From the NCBI RefSeq assembly GCF_000750005.1, contig NZ_JPYA01000112.1:1-20627 (forward strand): a stretch of DNA of 20,627 bases, read 5' to 3'. A model generated the notes under the pieces. It was not told where the DNA came from, made no database searches, and saw nothing but the letters and a program-made list of their open reading frames with translations. Below are positions 1 to 7,187 of the stretch, piece by piece; the stretch's first letter is position 1, and each line of letters starts with the position of its first letter. A program made the translations under genes and the position numbers. This DNA is from Geobacillus icigianus (GTDB lineage Bacteria > Bacillota > Bacilli > Bacillales > Anoxybacillaceae).

Positions 1-92
1 AGAACGATTTTCATTCCGCATTGGCAAAGCCATGAATGCTTCAACCGCCGCAACGGCTGGCCGCATTGTTGGCAAATGATCGTCTTGTTCAA
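1..92 (-). CDS. Zinc-ribbon protein, N-terminal fragment cut by window edge
   Basis: Reading leftwards from a TTG at 92-90 there is an open frame that runs off the window. It starts (M)NKTIICQQCGQPLRRLKH and continues SWLCQCGMKIV. The CxxC and CxC cysteine pairs are the usual zinc-knuckle spacing of a small zinc ribbon. An AGGGGAG ribosome site lies seven bases before the TTG, which decides this unusual start. Only about 30 residues are visible, so the function of the full protein cannot be told. It is divergent from the next gene, and the AT-rich gap between them presumably holds both promoters. Confidence 0.6.
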   Translation of the reverse strand, partial: MNKTIICQQCGQPLRRLKHSWLCQCGMKIV

Positions 93-130
93 TCGGTCTT
101 CTCCCCTTTTCCATCGCGTTACTTTTATTA

Positions 131-178
131 TAGTCAAAGACTAATTTAAATTCAATATAAAATAATAATTAATTTAAA
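131..178. promoter_or_regulatory. AT-rich inverted repeats in divergent promoter region
   Basis: Two dyads lie between the zinc-ribbon gene and the FAD gene: TAGTC-AAA-GACTA at 131-143, and TTTAAATT (145-152) paired with AATTTAAA (171-178). Both are close to the start of the leftward gene. They may be operator sites or simply AT-rich promoter DNA; no known box is matched convincingly. Confidence 0.25.
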
Positions 179-193
179 ATAAAAGCAGATGAT

Positions 194-222
194 TTGGACT
201 CTGTTTCCATCTATGCTACAGT
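194..222 (+). promoter_or_regulatory. Sigma-A type promoter of the FAD gene
   Basis: TTGGAC (194-199) and TACAGT (217-222) are separated by 17 bp, with a TGC extended -10 directly before the -10 box. The predicted transcript start is near 229, followed by AAAGGAGG at 246-253 and the ATG at 262. Confidence 0.6.
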
Positions 223-261
223 AAAGGTAGTCCCAATATTCAAACAAAGGAGGAAGCAGCC

Positions 262-825
262 ATGTACGATATCGCCATTATCGGCGCTGGACCGGCGGGA
301 GCGAGCGCCGCGATCTTCGCCGCCAAAGCCGGAAAGAAAACGGTGTTGTTTGACAACGACAAAGGCATGACAAAGCGCGCTTGGGTGGAAAACCATTACG
401 GTGTTCCGGAAATCAGCGGACCGGACTTGGTCGAAACGGGAAAACGGCAAGCAGCCAAATTCGGTGCCGAATTGGTGGAAACGCAAGTGACGAACGTGCA
501 AAAAACAGACAGCGGTTTCCGCCTCGAAACGGACAGCGGCTCCTATGAGGCGAAACACGTCATTTTCGCCACTGGCGTCGCCACCGACCTCGCGGAAAAA
601 ATCGGCCTGCGCACAAAACCGGGCACGGAGCCGCGCATTAAAACAGTGATTGACGTCGACACCAACGGCAAAACGAACATCGACGGCATTTGGGCAGCCG
701 GCACCGTGGCAGGCGTCAGCGTCCATACGATCATCACCGCGGGCGATGGGGCAAAAGTCGCCATTAACGTCATCAGCGAGTTGAACGGCGAACGGTACGT
801 CGATCATGATGTATTGAAACCATAA
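262..825 (+). CDS. Short thioredoxin-reductase-like FAD protein (FAD domain only)
   Basis: This 187-residue protein begins with a Rossmann dinucleotide-binding motif, IIGAGPAGASAA (residues about 6-17). It ends with the second FAD-contact motif of the thioredoxin reductase fold, GIWAAGTVAG and then HTIITAGDGAKVA (about 141-172). A full bacterial thioredoxin reductase is about 310-320 residues. Here the NADPH domain and the redox CxxC are missing, and the two halves of the FAD domain are joined directly by about 100 residues that end in the ATG motif (IFATGVAT). The reading frame is clean and has its own promoter, an AAAGGAGG site and a strong terminator, so this looks like a real single-domain family rather than a decayed gene. 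It could be a flavoprotein taking electrons from a partner; the substrate is unknown. It is a separate transcription unit from the aromatic cluster. Confidence 0.8.
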   Translation: MYDIAIIGAGPAGASAAIFAAKAGKKTVLFDNDKGMTKRAWVENHYGVPEISGPDLVETGKRQAAKFGAELVETQVTNVQKTDSGFRLETDSGSYEAKHVIFATGVATDLAEKIGLRTKPGTEPRIKTVIDVDTNGKTNIDGIWAAGTVAGVSVHTIITAGDGAKVAINVISELNGERYVDHDVLKP

Positions 826-828
826 CAC

Positions 829-866
829 AAAAAGAGGGCGTCTCATAGTGGAGACGTCCTCTTTTC
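829..866. terminator. Strong bidirectional intrinsic terminator
   Basis: AAAGAGGGCGTCTC and GAGACGTCCTCTTT form a long, nearly perfect stem around ATAGTG. It starts just after the stop of the FAD gene. The A-run on the left and T-run on the right let it act for the FAD gene on the plus strand and for the leftward hpaC transcript on the minus strand. Confidence 0.85.
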
Positions 867-972
867 CTTGGCTGATCCGTGTTTGGCAGCGAGCGGCACT
901 CCGCTTCCTCACCGGCGCCCCGATGGCGCGGTTTCTATAGCTGAGGCTGCCGCCGAATAGGCTATTTTCTGG

Positions 973-1055
973 CCGATGCTTCGATATTGACAGAAAAACT
1001 TGGAAAAGTCACTTGAACCCTGTCCGCGTTTTTACTGACCAATGCTTCGATATTG
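973..1055 (-). repeat. Duplicated hpaC 3' tail, 66 bp apart
   Basis: The sequence of the last hpaC codons at 1039-1055 (CCAATGCTTCGATATTG on the plus strand) recurs at 973-989 with one mismatch. On the minus strand both copies read QYRSIGQ, and the second is in frame with hpaC beyond its stop because 66 is a multiple of three. Similarity extends one or two codons upstream (TTTTTC before each copy). The rest of the 867-1031 stretch shows no convincing gene. Confidence 0.75.
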
Positions 1056-1499
1056 GCCCTCGAAAAACAAGAGCGGATCGCCCGGTTCGTCTTTCATGAT
1101 AATATCGGTGACTTCGCCAAAATACAACGTATGATCGCCAGCGACGTGCGCGCTGTGGACATTGCATAAAATATTCGCCAACGCCTCCGGTAAAAGCGGA
1201 TGGCCGTTCACCCACTCAAACGAAACGGGGCGCTCTTCTTTCAACTGGCCGGCAAACAAGCGCGACAGCTCTTCCTGATCGCGGCGCAAAATGTTGACGG
1301 CAAATTTTCCTGTTTGCTTGACAATGTCATGCATTCGTGCTTTATGACCAATCGAGACGACGACCAGCTTCGGATCGAGTGAAACGGACATAAACGCATT
1401 CGCCGTCATCCCTTTCACTTCCCCTTGAAATTCCGTCGTCACGACCGTCACACCGGTCGCAAATTTTCCCATCGCTCTGCGAAACATTCGATCATCCAT
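1032..1499 (-). CDS. hpaC: Flavin reductase component of 4-hydroxyphenylacetate 3-monooxygenase
   Basis: This 155-residue protein is a short-chain flavin reductase of the FMN-binding split-barrel family. It reduces free FAD with NADH and hands it by diffusion to the oxygenase HpaB. Family hallmarks are the start FRRAMGKFATGVTVVTT, then GMTANAFMSVSLDPKLVVVSI, and the GQYRSIG end. The length fits short HpaC proteins of thermophiles. The start chosen is ATG 1499 (MDDRMFRRAMG), preceded by GGGAG; a longer upstream extension in the same frame has no similarity to the family. It lies 12 kb from hpaB, at the downstream end of the importer genes, with its own likely promoter upstream. It could instead serve a phenol hydroxylase of the same family, but the pathway genes nearby favour 4-hydroxyphenylacetate. 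Confidence 0.88.
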   Translation of the reverse strand: MDDRMFRRAMGKFATGVTVVTTEFQGEVKGMTANAFMSVSLDPKLVVVSIGHKARMHDIVKQTGKFAVNILRRDQEELSRLFAGQLKEERPVSFEWVNGHPLLPEALANILCNVHSAHVAGDHTLYFGEVTDIIMKDEPGDPLLFFEGQYRSIGQ

Positions 1500-1609
1500 C
1501 CGTTCTCCCGTCCTTCCCTTTTCATGATCATCCACCCTGCGCCTTCCGCTGGCGTGTAGGCGGTTTTTCCTTCTTGATGTTTCCACAGTCCGGCCGCTTC
1601 GCCCGGCAT
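1448..1609 (-). CDS. Possible small protein overlapping the start of hpaC
   Basis: A 53-residue frame starts MPGEAAGLWKHQEGKTAY, continues with TPAEGAGWMIMKREGRENGW, and ends ENLRPV. It has AGGAG four bases before its ATG and is the first frame on the transcript predicted from the promoter at 1651-1679. It overlaps the first 52 bases of hpaC in another frame, so it might couple translation to hpaC. I recognise no domain; four tryptophans in 53 residues is unusual. Without it hpaC would have an untranslated leader of about 145 bases. It may be chance. Confidence 0.35.
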   Translation of the reverse strand: MPGEAAGLWKHQEGKTAYTPAEGAGWMIMKREGRENGWMIECFAERWENLRPV

Positions 1610-1650
1610 TTTGCTCCTATTCATGCCAGGATGCAGGCAAATCTACCCCC

Positions 1651-1679
1651 ATCATAGCAGAAACAAAGGAAAGAAACAA
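1651..1679 (-). promoter_or_regulatory. Promoter upstream of hpaC
   Basis: Reading leftwards, TTGTTT (1679-1674) and TATGAT (1656-1651) are separated by 17 bp, with a TGC extended -10. It lies just after the livF stop and would give hpaC expression independent of the importer operon. Confidence 0.5.
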
Positions 1680-1695
1680 CGACGGTATCCAGCTG

Positions 1696-2421
1696 TCATC
1701 GGCGGCCTGCCGCTCCAAGGTACGCTTCGGCCACCCGCTCATCGGCAAGCAACTCGGCGGCCTTTCCGTGCATCACGATCTGACCGCGTTCCAACACATA
1801 CGCCTCATCCGCGATCTGCAGCGCAGCCCGCACGTTTTGCTCGACGAGAATCATGGACGTCTGAAATTGATCGCAGAGCTGCGTCAGCATCCCCATCACT
1901 TCCTTGACCACAAGCGGAGCCAGCCCTAACGACGGTTCGTCAAGCAAAAGCAGCTTCGGTCTCGCCATCAACCCGCGGGCGATGGCCAGCATTTGCTGCT
2001 CGCCGCCGCTTAATAGTCCTCCCGGACGGTCGAGCATCGTTTGCAGTTTCGGGAACAGTTCAAGCACCCGCTCATAGTCGCGCTTCACTTCCTGTCCGTC
2101 GCGGCGGTGACGGCGATACGCCCCCAGCAGCAAGTTATCCCTCACGGACAAACTGTCAAAAATTTGCCGCCTCTCCGGCACAAGGCAAATGCCCTGGTCA
2201 ACGATTTTCTCCGCCTTTCCATAGGGAAGCGGTTTCTGTTCAAAAAGAATCTCCCCTTCGGTTGGAGCGTAGACGCCGGCCATCGTGCCGAGCAGCGTGC
2301 TTTTGCCCGCCCCGTTGGCGCCGACAATCGCCACGATTTCTCCTTGGCCGACGTGCAAATCGATTCCTTTCAATACGTGCAAATGGCCGTGGTGGACATG
2401 AACGTTGCGAAGCGTCAGCAT
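1696..2421 (-). CDS. livF: ABC importer ATP-binding protein, LivF type
   Basis: This 241-residue ATPase belongs to the branched-chain amino acid type (HAAT) importers. Walker A is GANGAGKS (34-41), the signature is LSGGEQQ (137-143), Walker B is LLLLDEP (157-163), and the switch histidine is replaced by glutamine in LVEQN, as is usual for LivF. It powers uptake together with LivG. The start is ATG 2421, which shares its A with the TGA stop of livG and has GAGGAGG seven bases upstream; a TTG one codon earlier is less likely. It is the last importer gene in the livK-H-M-G-F order. In this setting the cargo is probably an aromatic acid or related compound rather than leucine, which is inference from context. 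Confidence 0.88.
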   Translation of the reverse strand: MLTLRNVHVHHGHLHVLKGIDLHVGQGEIVAIVGANGAGKSTLLGTMAGVYAPTEGEILFEQKPLPYGKAEKIVDQGICLVPERRQIFDSLSVRDNLLLGAYRRHRRDGQEVKRDYERVLELFPKLQTMLDRPGGLLSGGEQQMLAIARGLMARPKLLLLDEPSLGLAPLVVKEVMGMLTQLCDQFQTSMILVEQNVRAALQIADEAYVLERGQIVMHGKAAELLADERVAEAYLGAAGRR

Positions 2422-3191
2422 CAAACCGCCTCCTCTCCCAAATACGCCTTGATGACATCAGGGTGCCGCGCAATCTCTTCCGGTGCTCCTTCGGCGATTT
2501 TTTTGCCGTAATCGAGGACGACGATCCGGTCGGCGATCGCCATCACCGTTTCCATATCATGTTCCACGAACAAAAAACTAAAGCCTTGTTCCCTCATCAT
2601 CAGCAACACGTCAACGAGCTGCTTCGATTCTTGCGGGTTCAAGCCGGCCATCGGCTCGTCAAGCAAAATGAGCGAAGGACGGGATACAGCCGCGCGGGCG
2701 ATCTCCACAAGCCGCTGCATCCCATATGGCAGCGTGCCTGCTCGCTCCCAGGCGAGATGGGCCAAGCCGACCTGCTCGAGACAGAAAAACGCCTGTTCCT
2801 GCGCTTGCTTTTCTTCTTTCACCGTACGCGGCAACCGAAAACCGGCGCTCACGATTCCGCTCTTCAACCGTGAATGAAATCCGACCATCACGTTTTCCAA
2901 TACCGTCATATCGGCAAACAGCTGCAAGTTTTGAAACGTCCTTGTCATTCCCAACATCGCCAGTTCGTGCGGTTGTTTGCCGCTGACTATGGCTCCTTGA
3001 AAACGAACGAAACCACTTGTCGGCGGAACAATACCGCTGATCATATTGAACAAGGTCGTTTTGCCTGCCCCGTTCGGCCCGATCACCGCGACGATGTCTT
3101 CTTTTTTTACGTAAAAAGACACGTTCTGCACCGCCTGAATGCCGCCAAATGACTTCGACAATTGCTCCACTTCGAGCAACATGGCGCTCAT
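2421..3191 (-). CDS. livG: ABC importer ATP-binding protein, LivG type
   Basis: This 256-residue ATPase partners LivF. Walker A is GPNGAGKT (38-45), the degenerate signature typical of LivG is LPYGMQR (154-160), Walker B is LILLDEP (174-180), and the switch histidine is in FVEHDM. The long insert after Walker A (about 105-130) and the C-terminal [15 protein letters not shown] are characteristic of LivG. ATG 3191 overlaps the livM stop by four bases and has GGAGGGG upstream, so the genes are translationally coupled. Confidence 0.88.
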   Translation of the reverse strand: MSAMLLEVEQLSKSFGGIQAVQNVSFYVKKEDIVAVIGPNGAGKTTLFNMISGIVPPTSGFVRFQGAIVSGKQPHELAMLGMTRTFQNLQLFADMTVLENVMVGFHSRLKSGIVSAGFRLPRTVKEEKQAQEQAFFCLEQVGLAHLAWERAGTLPYGMQRLVEIARAAVSRPSLILLDEPMAGLNPQESKQLVDVLLMMREQGFSFLFVEHDMETVMAIADRIVVLDYGKKIAEGAPEEIARHPDVIKAYLGEEAV

Positions 3192-4252
3192 CCCTGCTCC
3201 CCTCCAATCGAACGGGCCTTATGGCTGTCGACAGCCGTCGCCCGCTCAGATTGACGCCAACTTGTTTTCCAACACCGCCTCAATCCTTGGGGCGCGACAC
3301 CTGTCAACCCGTTCGGCATGTAAATCAACATGATGACGAGCAACAAGCCAAAAAAGACAATTTCAAACTCTCCACCGGCATTCGGCAACAACAACGGAAC
3401 AACCGCTTTGAGCCATTCTCCTAAGCAGACATATACGGCAGCGCCGACGAGTCCTCCCCATACACTGGCTGTCCCTCCAATGATCACCATGATTAAAAAG
3501 TAAATCGAAGGAATGATGCCGAATAAATCCGGATTGATAAACGTAACGTAATGGGCGTATAAGCTCCCCGCCACCGAAGCGTAAACAGCGCTGAGTATAA
3601 AAATTTGCAGCTTGTATTTCGTAATGTTCACCCCAAGCGAGCTTGCCGCCACTTCGCTTCCATGAATCGCCCGCAGCGCCCTTCCGACCCGGGAGCGGAC
3701 AACATTGCGGGCAAACCATCCCCCGGCCAGAACAAACGACGAAACGAGGTAGTAAAACTGCCAATCGCTTTGCAGCGGAATCCCGGCGATACGGATTGGA
3801 GGGATGCCAAAAAAGCCATTCAGCCCTCCTGTGATCCCTTTCCATTCTTTAAAAAATGTAAACATAATGACGCCAAAGCCTAACGTCGCCAATGCCAAAT
3901 AATGTTCACGCAGCCGAAAAACCGGAATGCCGACGACAAGCGCCACCAAAGCGGCCAATGCCGCACCGGCAACCAACGCCAACCAAGCCGGCCATCCTGC
4001 GTGCGCCGTCAAATAGGCGGACGTGTAAGCCCCCATGCCGTAAAACGCCGCCTGGCCGAGCGAAATTTGGCCCGCATACCCCATCAACAGCGTCATCCCT
4101 GTGCCTACGAGCGCATACAGCCCGATGAGAACAAGGGTGCTTAGCACGTAGTTATTGCCGAAAACGAGCCAGGGGAGACCGAGCCAAACGACTGCGCCGG
4201 CAAGCCAAAGCCATCGTTTTCGTCCATCCGTCATTCGTTGACCGTGCTCCAT
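3188..4252 (-). CDS. livM: ABC importer permease, LivM type
   Basis: This 354-residue membrane protein has about ten hydrophobic segments. It carries the family motif LMGYAGQISLGQAAFYGMGAY near residue 55 and the cytoplasmic coupling helix region ALRAIHGSEVAASSLGVN, with the EAA-like AIHGSEVAA contact to the ATPases. LivM pairs with LivH to form the channel. The start is ATG 4252, with AAGGGGG eight bases upstream overlapping the end of livH. The tail after the last helix is longer and more charged than usual (about 40 residues). Confidence 0.87.
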   Translation of the reverse strand: MEHGQRMTDGRKRWLWLAGAVVWLGLPWLVFGNNYVLSTLVLIGLYALVGTGMTLLMGYAGQISLGQAAFYGMGAYTSAYLTAHAGWPAWLALVAGAALAALVALVVGIPVFRLREHYLALATLGFGVIMFTFFKEWKGITGGLNGFFGIPPIRIAGIPLQSDWQFYYLVSSFVLAGGWFARNVVRSRVGRALRAIHGSEVAASSLGVNITKYKLQIFILSAVYASVAGSLYAHYVTFINPDLFGIIPSIYFLIMVIIGGTASVWGGLVGAAVYVCLGEWLKAVVPLLLPNAGGEFEIVFFGLLLVIMLIYMPNGLTGVAPQGLRRCWKTSWRQSERATAVDSHKARSIGGEQG

Positions 4253-4265
4253 CCATCCGTCCCCC

Positions 4266-5147
4266 TTATACCCGCTTTCCTGTCATCTTGGCAAACAGCC
4301 CGTTCGGCATGAAAAACAGCACAAGCAGCAACAGCCCAAAGCTGATCGCTTCTTTGTATCCCGAGGACAAGTATCCTTCCGCAAATGATTCAAGCAGCCC
4401 GACGAGAAACGCGCCGGCGATCGCAGCCGGGGCGTTCGTCAATCCCCCGACAACAGCGGCAATAAACGCCTTCAGCCCAATCATCATCCCCATATCATAA
4501 GAAGCGCCGGAAATCGGGGCGATGACGATTCCCGCGAGCGCCCCCAGACCAGCGCTGGCGGCAATCGCGCCAAGCGACATTTTGCGGATGTCAATCCCCA
4601 TCAACCGAGCGGCAAACGGGTTGATGACGCAGGCGGCCACCGCCTTGCCGATGTACGTTCGGTGAAAGAACAGATGCAAGGCGGCAAAACTCGCGAGCGA
4701 AAGGATGATCGCCCAGACGCTTTGCCATTGGATGACCGCTCCAAACGCCTCAAGCGCCCCATGGCCCGTAAAAGGGCGCAGCGCGTACGGATTCGTCCCC
4801 CAAACGAGCAGGGCAATTCCGCGGAATACAAACGACGCCCCGATCGTAATGATAATGAGCACCGCGACAGGCGATCGGCGCGCCGGCTGAATCGCCAGCC
4901 GCTCAAACAGCGCGCCGATTGCCATCACCGCCACAATGCTGAGCCCAATCGCGAGCACAAACGGCACGCCGTCGTTGACGAGCGTAACGCAAAACAGCGC
5001 CCCTAACATGGCGAAATCGCCTTGAGCCAAATTTAAAATGCCGGTCACGCTGTACGTAATGACAAATCCGAGCGCCACCAACGCGTAAATACTGCCGACT
5101 GTCAGCCCAGAAAACAACAGCTGCACAAACTGGCTCCACGCTTCCAT
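4266..5147 (-). CDS. livH: ABC importer permease, LivH type
   Basis: This 293-residue integral membrane protein begins MEAWSQFVQLLFSGLTVGSI, with LivH hallmarks ALVALGFVITYSVTGILNLAQGD at the N-terminus (written in two parts: ALVALGFVITYS and VTGILNLAQGD). The coupling motif is AACVINPFAARLMGID, and the conserved GLKAFIAAVVGGLTNAPAAI precedes the last helices. The usual AxxxNxxAARLMGI pattern is present. The start is ATG 5147, eight bases after AAGGAGG; a TTG six codons upstream lies in the ribosome site and is not used. It is separated from livK by a hairpin that could reduce read-through. Confidence 0.88.
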   Translation of the reverse strand: MEAWSQFVQLLFSGLTVGSIYALVALGFVITYSVTGILNLAQGDFAMLGALFCVTLVNDGVPFVLAIGLSIVAVMAIGALFERLAIQPARRSPVAVLIIITIGASFVFRGIALLVWGTNPYALRPFTGHGALEAFGAVIQWQSVWAIILSLASFAALHLFFHRTYIGKAVAACVINPFAARLMGIDIRKMSLGAIAASAGLGALAGIVIAPISGASYDMGMMIGLKAFIAAVVGGLTNAPAAIAGAFLVGLLESFAEGYLSSGYKEAISFGLLLLVLFFMPNGLFAKMTGKRV

Positions 5148-5175
5148 GCCCCGTCCCTCCTTCAACGGTTAGATG

Positions 5176-5206
5176 GAACAAAAGGGAATTAGCGACCTCA
5201 TTCCCT
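5176..5206 (-). terminator. Terminator-like hairpin between livK and livH
   Basis: On the minus strand AGGGAAT and ATTCCCT (7 bp) enclose about ten bases and are followed by TTTTGTT. A modest intrinsic terminator placed between the binding-protein gene and the permease gene would make livK mRNA more abundant than livHMGF, the common arrangement in binding-protein importers. Confidence 0.5.
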
Positions 5207-5208
5207 GT

Positions 5209-6381
5209 TTACTGCTCCGCGAGCACAAACTTTCCATCCTGAATTTGCACCATCACTAAACTGTCGGCGTCAAGCCCTGTATGGTCGTCTTTTGACATAT
5301 GGAAGACGCCTGAAATGCCGATAAATTTTCTTGTATTCTCCAGAGCCGACCGTATTTTCTCTTTCTCAGTGCCTCCTTCTTTGATCGCGTTGGCCAACAA
5401 GTGAAACGCATCCCACGCATGTCCGCCAAATGTGGTCGGCGCATAGCCGTACGCTTTTTCAAAATCTTGTTTGTATTTTAGCAGCGTTTCTTTTTGCGGG
5501 TCGCTGTCCGGAAGCTGATCCGCCACTAAAATGCGCCCGGCGGGGAACCATACGTCGTTGGCCGCCTCACCGGCCAAGTCGATAAAGCTTTTCGTGCCGA
5601 TGCCGTGGCTTTCCACAATCGGCGCCGCAATGCCCAACTGGCGGATGTTTTTCGTGACGACCGCCGATTCCTGCGCCGTTCCCCATACGATAATGGCTTG
5701 CGGATTCGCTTTTTTCACCTTTGTCAACATCGCTTTGGCGTCATCGACCGTCGCCTCAAACTCCTCTTCGATGACGGCTTTCACCCCATATTCCGGGGCA
5801 TAATGCACAAACTCTTCATGTCCGCTCGTTCCGTATGCATTGGCGACGTTCAGCCAGGCGACGTTCAGCCAGCGTTTCTCTTTTAAAAAACCAAGCAGCT
5901 TCTGGATGACGATATTGTCTCCTTGAGCGGTTTTAAATGTCCAATGACGTGAGGATCCATCGCTTGGATTGACGATTTGTTTGCTTGCTGCGAGGGAAAT
6001 GTACGGAATGCCTGCCTTTTCGATTTGTGGGATCATGGCTAAGGAGTTTCCGCTGATCGTGCCGCCGATGATGGCTGTCACGTTGTCTTGCTCGATGAGT
6101 TTTTTCGCGGATAATACGGCCTCGTTTTGGTCGGACTTGTCATCATAGGCGATCAGCTTGATTTTCTTTCCATCTATGCCGCCTTGCTCGTTCCATTGCT
6201 TAACAAGCATTTTGACCGTCTCCATCTCCGGCTTGCCGAGCGGCGCCGCTCCACCTGAGGCCGAGAAAATGGCGCCGATTTTGATTTCGTCCCCTCCATT
6301 TCCAGATGTCGTTGTCTTCCCGCAAGCGACAAGGAGCACGAGCAACAATGCTGTCATGAAAAGAGACATTCTCCTTTTCAT
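5209..6381 (-). CDS. livK: Extracellular substrate-binding lipoprotein, LivK type
   Basis: This 390-residue protein begins with a lipoprotein signal, MKRRMSLFMTALLLVLLVAC, with lipobox LVAC and the modified cysteine at residue 20. It would be anchored outside the membrane and capture the substrate for LivHMGF. The mature part is a Leu/Ile/Val-binding-type periplasmic fold (IKIGAIFSASGGAAPLGKPE near the start; GVFHMSKDDHTGLDADSLVM near the end). The start is ATG 6381, with AAAGGGGG upstream; a frame extending 12 codons further has no signal character. It is preceded by a perfect cre site, so it is probably repressed by CcpA on good sugars. In such proteins from degradation clusters the ligand is often an aromatic acid; the ligand here is not proven. 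Confidence 0.87.
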   Translation of the reverse strand: MKRRMSLFMTALLLVLLVACGKTTTSGNGGDEIKIGAIFSASGGAAPLGKPEMETVKMLVKQWNEQGGIDGKKIKLIAYDDKSDQNEAVLSAKKLIEQDNVTAIIGGTISGNSLAMIPQIEKAGIPYISLAASKQIVNPSDGSSRHWTFKTAQGDNIVIQKLLGFLKEKRWLNVAWLNVANAYGTSGHEEFVHYAPEYGVKAVIEEEFEATVDDAKAMLTKVKKANPQAIIVWGTAQESAVVTKNIRQLGIAAPIVESHGIGTKSFIDLAGEAANDVWFPAGRILVADQLPDSDPQKETLLKYKQDFEKAYGYAPTTFGGHAWDAFHLLANAIKEGGTEKEKIRSALENTRKFIGISGVFHMSKDDHTGLDADSLVMVQIQDGKFVLAEQ

Positions 6382-6402
6382 GTTGATTTCCCCCTTTCTT
6401 AT

Positions 6403-6416
6403 TGATAACGTTTTCA
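6403..6416. promoter_or_regulatory. CcpA-binding cre site upstream of livK
   Basis: On the minus strand TGAAAACGTTATCA fits the Bacillus cre consensus TGWAARCGYTWNCW at every position. It lies 22 bases before the livK start, where bound CcpA would act as a roadblock or repressor. Confidence 0.75.
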
Positions 6417-6428
6417 AAACCCTTGTGG

Positions 6429-6457
6429 AAGGTGCCCCAAAAGAATGGGGACACCTT
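6429..6457. other. Stem-loop in livK leader
   Basis: AAGGTG-CCCC (6429-6438) pairs with GGGG-A-CACCTT (6447-6457), giving a 10-bp stem with one bulged base and an eight-base loop. On the minus strand it has no following T-run, so it is not a clear terminator; it may be an mRNA leader structure, or it may end the gntR message. It lies between gntR and the cre site. Confidence 0.4.
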
Positions 6458-6535
6458 GTTTACCTCCCTATAGGAGAACAGCATCACTTCTCTCGAGTGT
6501 CTGCCGAAAACCATCCTTTGGGGTCAGACTCGTGG

Positions 6536-7183
6536 TCAGCGCCGCTGCTTGAACGCCTCGGCGGTGTTTAGTTTATGCTGGCGGACGTATTGTTCGATGT
6601 CATGCGCCGGCGCCTGTTCCCGTAGCAGGCGGATGATCTCTCGATGCTCTTCGATCGATGCTTTCGCCCGCTGAGGAACAAATGTGAATCCGTACAAGCG
6701 GATGCGCCTCATCCGCTGCCAAATTTGCTTGATTTGCTCTTCAAGGTAGGCGTTGCCGCAATGGGCGTAAATCAAAGCATGAAATTCATAGTTCAGCTCG
6801 CTGAACCGTTCCAGCTCCAGCTCTTCAAGCGCCCGCTCCATCCGTTCGTTCAACCGCTCAAGCTCGTTGATCGCCTCCTTCTTCAAATTGGCGGAGCCAA
6901 GCGCGGTCGCATAGCCTTCCAGAACCGCCAGCACGGACAACGTCTCCACATATTCGTTTTCGTTAATGGTGCTGACCACAGCACCTGCATAAGGCTTGAA
7001 CTCGACAAGCCCTTCCGCCTCAAGCTGGCGGATCGCCTCGCGCACCGGGATGCTGCTTAACCCGAGCTCGCGGGCGATTTGGTCGATGACGACGCGGTAT
7101 CCCGGGCCATAAACGCCGCTTTCAATGCGGGACAACATATACTCATACGCCAACTGTGTTTTGTTTTTCGCCTTCGTTCCCAT
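6536..7183 (-). CDS. GntR-family (FadR/FCD subfamily) transcription regulator
   Basis: This 215-residue regulator has an N-terminal winged helix (about 10-72; recognition region GLSSIPVREAIRQLEAEGLV) and a helical FCD ligand domain (about 78-212). Candidate metal and ligand residues follow the FCD pattern: N131xxxH135, H180 and H203, with asparagine in place of the usual aspartate. Such proteins usually repress catabolic operons until a pathway acid binds. It follows hpaE by 39 bases on the same strand and precedes livK, so it probably controls this cluster. No ribosome site precedes its ATG at 7183, and a -10-like TATGAT lies just upstream, suggesting leaderless translation. The upstream DNA carries an ATCATATA motif also present upstream of the lyase operon. 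Confidence 0.85.
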   Translation of the reverse strand: MGTKAKNKTQLAYEYMLSRIESGVYGPGYRVVIDQIARELGLSSIPVREAIRQLEAEGLVEFKPYAGAVVSTINENEYVETLSVLAVLEGYATALGSANLKKEAINELERLNERMERALEELELERFSELNYEFHALIYAHCGNAYLEEQIKQIWQRMRRIRLYGFTFVPQRAKASIEEHREIIRLLREQAPAHDIEQYVRQHKLNTAEAFKQRR

Positions 7184-7187
7184 ACGT

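Noticed and set aside
131..150. Possible CtsR heat-shock operator (AGTCAAA) upstream of the zinc-ribbon gene
   Set aside because: Only one heptad fits; the second repeat at the required spacing is missing.
211..912. A 233-codon frame antisense to the FAD gene
   Set aside because: It is a shadow of a well-supported gene on the other strand; no start signals and no family features.
6200..6514. Minus-strand frame overlapping the livK start, with a GTG (near 6460) after GGGAGG
   Set aside because: It reads through the livK signal sequence in another frame and has no protein-like pattern; the GGGAGG is probably incidental.
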